Source: Botryllus schlosseri (Eukaryota > Chordata > Ascidiacea > Stolidobranchia > Styelidae). Taken from it: a stretch of 20,296 nucleotides of DNA. The notes beneath the pieces were generated by a model. That model was not told the DNA's origin. It searched no databases and saw only the letters and a program-made list of their open reading frames with translations. How positions within the stretch are numbered: position 1 is the stretch's first letter; each line of letters begins with the position of its first letter. The position numbers and the translations under genes were made by a program. Positions 17,767 through 20,296 of this stretch are shown here, one piece after another. The stretch spans positions 1 through 20,296 of the forward strand of contig ATSW01012882.1 of assembly GCA_000444245.1 (NCBI GenBank), read 5' to 3'.

Positions 17767-20246
17767 TGTCTATTTCATGTTATACCCGTATTAGCTACAA
17801 TATGCTAATGCCAACGTGGTCCAGCCGTTTTAAGTGGTAAAAATATTTTTAGCATTATTGAGCTCATGTATCTACACTCTACCTATAGCTTTCTTCTTCC
17901 TTTTCACGTCCTATACATACTTTCCTCTAGCCTCCCTTTTTGCTATAACCGTGTTGAAGCCACCGCTTTGGCTTCGTTTTTTTTTAATTATTAGACCGTA
18001 ATTCTAAGTGACAAAAGGCTATATAGCCTAGGCCGAATATCTCATACAATATTAGCAATTATTGTCCCGAATTTTTATCTATTTTTCGCCGCTGAGCGAA
18101 TTCCTGCTACGAACTGAAAAGGCTACGAGAGAATACTCGCGTATAAGTCTTCCAATCCGATGTACCATAAAACGATTAATATCCCGGATTATTGGGCGAT
18201 TTGATGTGCCGGCTGTACTATGACACTGCGTAATGCGCAAGCGCATGTTAAAATATATACCCTGCAGTTCAGAGTCAACCATGGCTTACAGCACTATGTG
18301 TACTTGGGCAGTAGCAGTAGCTGGAACAAACTCACTCGAATGCCCCACAAAAATTACTCTGCTGCAGAATGACGTGTCTAGCCAGTGTATTGTCTCACAC
18401 TATGCGAAAAAAATCAAAGGCATTCATGACCGCAGCATTTTACATATTAATTGTGGGAAATATTCTGTCTGGGCGCGAGTGCATTTTCCCGCTTTGCAGT
18501 AAGGATGTGAGAATGCGGTCACGGTGAGGACATCTATTTCTCCAATTTACATAAATTTGTCGCTATCAAGGTAGCCCTATGATAATATATAATGTATGCA
18601 CCTTTTGACTCGGGTTTTCAACGGACAACTTGAATGGAAACAACAATTTCGGTTCCACATCTCACAGAGCTAGATTAGCTAACGCGGCTATGGGCGGCTT
18701 TTATATTGATGATGTAGTGAAACATATTGCTCAGAAGTATTACGAAACTACAACTGTCAGTTGCTTTATTATCGTACAAATCGCATTGGCGAATATCAAT
18801 GTTCGTTGCAGCTGATAATGGTGATCCTGGGTCATATAGGCGTAACCAGGGGCAGAAGGTGACTTGCCTCCCCCATCATAAATCAGCATCGAAAACTAGT
18901 GCTTTTTATTTAACTTGAAATCATTAATGTTATTAGATTTCTTGATTTTTACACGGGTACCTCCTCAGAAAAACTTTGAGTCCAACTGTATTCGCAAGTA
19001 CGAGACAACAGTCCCTATAGCTTGAGGCCGCTGAGATGCTTTAGTCTAAGGGTGTGCCCGTGTAGACTGTGGGTGCGTGAATATTAGGCTAATATGCGAC
19101 TCCGCGAAGTGCGCTCCCAGAAACATCGACGCGGATGAAACCTGGGCTCAAAATCACCGTCATCTTCGATATTGATATCACCACGCGTTGGAAAATTTTG
19201 GCCTGTGACGAATGGTGCTGTCTTTCCAATCAGAGCCCCGCGCTGCAAAAGTGATCCACAAAAGAAACGTAGCACGCCGTGAAGAAATGCGAATTTGGAA
19301 TCGCATGCATTTCATCAAATGAGTTTTTGTTTTAGTTTGGCCTGGTAGTTGTTTGCGATTCCAATATATCATGAGTAGCGACAATCCTTACAGGAGGTCA
19401 CGAAATAACAACATGCTTCAACAAAATAGGCCTAATCAATAGCAATGGACCCGCCGGAAGCTAACCCGCGAGAACCTAATGAATAGTCAGATTACGTACA
19501 TACGGAATAGGGGGCCTATATGCGAGTAACAATGCTAATGACCTAATTCATTCAATAACGTTGAAAAGTAATCGCGCTTCGCGTGATAGGAGGTTGAAGG
19601 TTTGTACATTTTTGTGTAGGCTATTTCTCATTGAGTGTGGAACGTACGTGAGACAGCAGTAACACACAGAACAGTGTACAATATGGCAGTGTCCGAGATT
19701 ACCGCGCGTCGATCTTGACTGCGCCCATCGTAGCATCCCGTAACATTTTCAATGCTTGTCCATTTATGTCTCTTATTTATATGTTCTGGGCGTGTGGTTT
19801 CCGAAGTGGCGCCAGCGCCCCGCTGGGACGTTGGCGACCTGGAAGGGGGCGCTATGTCTACAAATTGGGCGACTCCTAGGGGAGAGGCTGAGAGCAATAG
19901 TGAGCCCTGTGTATGTATGTATTAATGGTCACTACAAGACAGTTGGGGCTTATCGCATTTTAGGTCTTGTGCAACACAACACGAATTTCATAATATTCAT
20001 GGATTGTTGCTTTCATAATCTCTTGGATGTATCTTAATCATTCTCGCAGTCGCTCTTCAGTTTCTCTCACTTCCATGCGTCCCTAGCGTGGTCGTCAAAG
20101 CTGACTTTTGTAATTCGGCTCACTTTACGACTGGACTTTTCAATAAACTGTAGTTGCTGTGAGGTCGATAAACCCCAGATATACCTCCGACACGTGGAAA
20201 TTGGTCAAATCCGGGATTCGAAACTAATTATTACATTGGTGTCGTG
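17767..20246. other. unassigned region upstream of the Pax gene
   Basis: No exon, RNA gene or complete element can be supported. It includes a GC-rich patch at about 19807-19862 (GGCGCCAGCGCCCCGCTGG and AAGGGGGCGCTA) in otherwise AT-rich DNA, and an AATAAA at 20142-20147 followed by a TGTAGTTGCTGTGAGG stretch that could end a plus-strand transcript. Short open frames on both strands match no known domain. Confidence 0.45.
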
Positions 20247-20296
20247 CAGAGGTGGTCAAAGTAGTCAAGAAAGCTACTCAAGTAGAAGTAGAAGTA
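20247..20296. mobile_element. hAT-type terminal end, truncated by window edge
   Basis: Begins CAGAGGTGGTCAAAGTAGTC and runs into AAGAAAGCTACTCAAGTAGAAGTAGAAGTA, split here only by the end of the window. The form CAGAGGTG followed by AGT-ACT-CAAGTA repeats is typical of a widespread animal hAT group that includes Tol2. The other end and the target duplication lie outside the window. Confidence 0.65.

Noticed and set aside
19807-19862. CTCF-like site (CTGGAAGGGGGCGCTA)
   Set aside because: It resembles the CTCF core by eye, but one imperfect match in a GC-rich patch is too weak to report as an insulator.
19628-20037. Overlapping open frames on both strands around the GC-rich patch
   Set aside because: The frames owe their length to local GC richness; neither strand shows a recognisable domain or a consistent splice pattern.
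1-20296. CRISPR arrays, prokaryotic operons, phage or retroviral genes
   Set aside because: No regularly spaced direct repeats, no polycistronic gene order, and no reverse transcriptase, integrase or capsid motif was seen on either strand.

Overview
The window is animal (metazoan) nuclear DNA: AT-rich, intron-bearing, littered with hAT-type DNA transposons and a tRNA-derived SINE, and without operons, Shine-Dalgarno sites or long continuous genes. Its one recognisable gene is a minus-strand Pax gene of the Pax4/6 (Pax6, eyeless) class. Nine coding exons assembled by eye run from an ATG at 17401 down to a stop at 2301. They encode a predicted 452-residue transcription factor with a paired domain (about residues 43-170), a basic linker, a paired-class homeodomain (235-294) and a Tyr/Asn/Ser/Gln-rich C-terminal tail. 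All eight introns start GT and end AG on the coding strand, and reading phases match across every junction. The exon holding the middle of the homeodomain is 83 bp, the length I recall for the equivalent vertebrate Pax6 exon.

The species cannot be named from this window. Pax6-class residues, a fairly compact gene and fast divergence (homeodomain about 70% identical to vertebrate Pax6 as I remember it) would suit a marine invertebrate deuterostome, perhaps a tunicate. That is inference only.

Layout from left to right: 1-311, nothing recognised. 312-1935, three hAT elements nested in one another, each with a perfect 8-bp target duplication. 1936-2300, the 3' flank of the Pax gene with two poly(A) signals. 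2301-5879, exons 9 to 5 (C-terminal tail and homeodomain); intron 7 carries a long fold-back element of about 570 bp. 5880-11809, a 5.9-kb intron between homeodomain and paired domain, holding SINE copies, an AT-rich dispersed repeat family and a 46-bp tandem duplication. 11810-13012, exons 4 to 2 (paired domain). 13013-17292, a 4.3-kb intron with a diverged inverted-repeat pair. 17293-17401, the probable first coding exon, with a small upstream ORF ending four bases before its ATG. 17587-17766, a possible divergent first exon on the plus strand. 17767-20246, nothing I can assign. 20247-20296, the end of another hAT element cut by the window edge.

I found no bacterial-type system, CRISPR array or clearly new molecular machine. 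The most unusual items are the divergent Pax4/6 protein (Val for Trp at homeodomain position 56), the intronic fold-back element that would be transcribed as a long hairpin, the three-level hAT nest, and a SINE with a tRNA-Cys-like head and a conserved non-tRNA body.
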